From: CAYJQO01 sp964372445
GTDB lineage: Bacteria; Patescibacteriota; Minisyncoccia; UBA6257; GWB1-50-10
Direction: 5' to 3'
DNA length: 58,298 nucleotides
NCBI GenBank assembly: GCA_964372445.1
Contig: CAYJQO010000001.1
Coordinates: 1-58,298 of the forward strand
The notes under the pieces: model-generated
What the model saw: the letters and a program-made list of their open reading frames with translations, nothing else
Databases searched by the model: none
What the model was told of the DNA's origin: nothing
Made by a program: the position numbers and the translations under genes
Shown: positions 57,707 to 58,298 of the stretch, in pieces
How positions within the stretch are numbered: the first letter of the stretch is position 1
Layout of the letters: every line of letters begins with the position of its first letter

Positions 57707-58002
57707 TGCCGCGGGAGTGAATCGAACCCCCTACGCCAGCCTCTTCCAAGGCTAACTTGGACTATCTCATCTCCCCTGCCTACCGGCAGGCAGGCCGAAG
57801 GGAGCTGGGCGCTTGTGCAGGATTATTGTTGGGACTCACCTGCTAGTCTCTACACCTTCCGAAGAACCTAGGCCCTCTTCGGCTTGGCTCGGGATTATTT
57901 CTTTAAAGAAGTTTTCCCCGAGTTCACCCAGTTTTTAATTCCGCATTACTGCGGAATGCCCCAAAGATTTAGGGCTGCGCTCTACCAATGAGCTACCGCG
58001 GC
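57707..58002 (-). tRNA. tRNA-Phe(GAA), interrupted by a group I intron
   Basis: 5' exon 57971-58002, 3' exon 57707-57746. Joined: acceptor GCCGCGG/CCGCGGC, D arm GCTC/GAGC, anticodon stem CAGCC/GGCTG, loop CTGAAGA (GAA), variable GCGTA, T loop TTCGATT, discriminator A. CCA is not encoded. The T stem GGGGG/CACTC has one G-A mismatch and one G-T pair. Junction after U33, between positions 33 and 34. Confidence 0.85.
57747..57970 (-). other. ORF-less group I intron (IC3-like) in tRNA-Phe, 224 nt
   Basis: P1 is clear: the upstream exon GCCCU pairs with GGGGC at intron positions 9-13, with the U-G wobble at the splice site. The core shares GTGAACTCGGGGAAAA, AATCCCGAGCCAAG and AGGTGTAGAGACTA with the tRNA-Asn intron, and GATAGTCC is the second P7 strand. 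The last intron base is G. A CCTGCCTGCCGGTAGGCAGG palindrome sits between the P7 strands (57777-57797), in the P8 region. No coding capacity. Confidence 0.87.
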
Positions 58003-58068
58003 CAATGATGAGCTGGGCAACATGCCCGTGCTCCAGTATACTCAAGGAATATCCGTCCCGTCAAAACC

Positions 58069-58298
58069 ATGGAACCCCAACCCCTCCTCGCCGTTGAAAA
58101 CGTCTCCGTCGCGTTCGATGGACGAAACATCCTCGAGCACATTTCGTTCACCGTGCAGCCGGAGGAGGTGCTCGCCGTGATCGGCCCGAACGGGTCCGGC
58201 AAAACCGTGCTCCTCAAAACCCTCATAGGGCTGATCAAACCGGCACGCGGCCGCATCACGTGGTCGCCGCGCGCGCGGGTGGGGTACCTCCCGCAGCG
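58069..58298 (+). CDS. ABC transporter ATP-binding protein (5' part, cut by window end)
   Basis: 76 codons are visible from ATG 58069. LLAVENVSVAFDGRNILEHISFTVQPEEVLAVIGPNGSGKTVLLKTLIGLIKPARGRI contains Walker A GPNGSGKT and the A-loop region; VGYLPQ begins the Q-loop. The pattern (EN-x-SVAFDG-x-x-ILE) is like metal-ion or general importers of the ZnuC/MntB type, but that is a weak guess. Divergent from tRNA-Phe with 66 bp between them. Confidence 0.85.
   Translation, partial: MEPQPLLAVENVSVAFDGRNILEHISFTVQPEEVLAVIGPNGSGKTVLLKTLIGLIKPARGRITWSPRARVGYLPQ

Overview
This 58.3-kb window is gene-dense, GC-rich bacterial DNA, most likely from a Candidate Phyla Radiation (Patescibacteria, Parcubacteria-like) genome. 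This placement is an inference. It rests on the gene order lepB-hisS-HIT-rpsU-yqeY-ybeY-ftsA-ftsZ, two tRNA genes interrupted by group I introns, a very large secreted protein with a peptidoglycan-binding domain of the putative S-layer type, a cobalamin-dependent ribonucleotide reductase, and many small membrane-anchored proteins. TGA is used as an ordinary stop (several ATGA start/stop overlaps), which argues against the recoded Gracilibacteria and Absconditabacteria. No rRNA, CRISPR array, transposase or integrase was seen.

Layout. 49-2194: an intron-split tRNA-Asn carrying an HNH endonuclease gene, a small unknown gene, and tRNA-Lys abutting a membrane-protein gene. 2212-11074 (minus): nrdJ, then the compact cell-division and housekeeping operon lepB to ftsZ, with pth divergent from it. 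11738-16417 (minus): type IV pilus genes (a PilM-PilN fusion and a PilX-like protein), a thioredoxin reductase-like protein, a small SPW protein and a DsbA-like thiol oxidoreductase. 16531-38929: a large surface-glycan locus with a flippase, two O-antigen ligase/polymerase systems, a four-gene set resembling WbpA/B/D/E (di-N-acetylated uronic acid synthesis), glycosyltransferases, methyltransferases, a phosphoglycosyl transferase, a split transketolase, aminotransferases and a CapD/WbpM-like dehydratase. 39053-42939: the S-layer-like protein with a long structured leader. 43061-53207: ClpB, HtrA, SIMPL protein, cysteine desulfurase, two Nudix proteins, a PduO-type cobalamin adenosyltransferase and small secreted proteins. 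53225-55215: an AT-richer accessory stretch of three small genes, each with its own promoter and terminator, separated by related repeat elements. 55277-58298: tRNA-His, a release-factor-like protein, a DedA protein, a lytic transglycosylase, a pterin dehydratase, an intron-split tRNA-Phe, and the start of an ABC transporter ATPase.

How the parts fit together. The cobalamin adenosyltransferase can supply the cofactor that nrdJ needs. The glycan locus holds the steps for building, modifying, initiating, flipping and polymerising a surface polysaccharide, next to a probable S-layer gene. Several promoters share an extended -10 element close to TGCTATANT. The most unusual regions are the two intron-bearing tRNAs, the leader of the S-layer-like gene, and the repeat-bounded small-gene array at 53.2-55.2 kb. 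That array includes a tandem-repeat protein whose promoter spacer is filled by a perfect palindrome and whose coding region contains an assembly gap.
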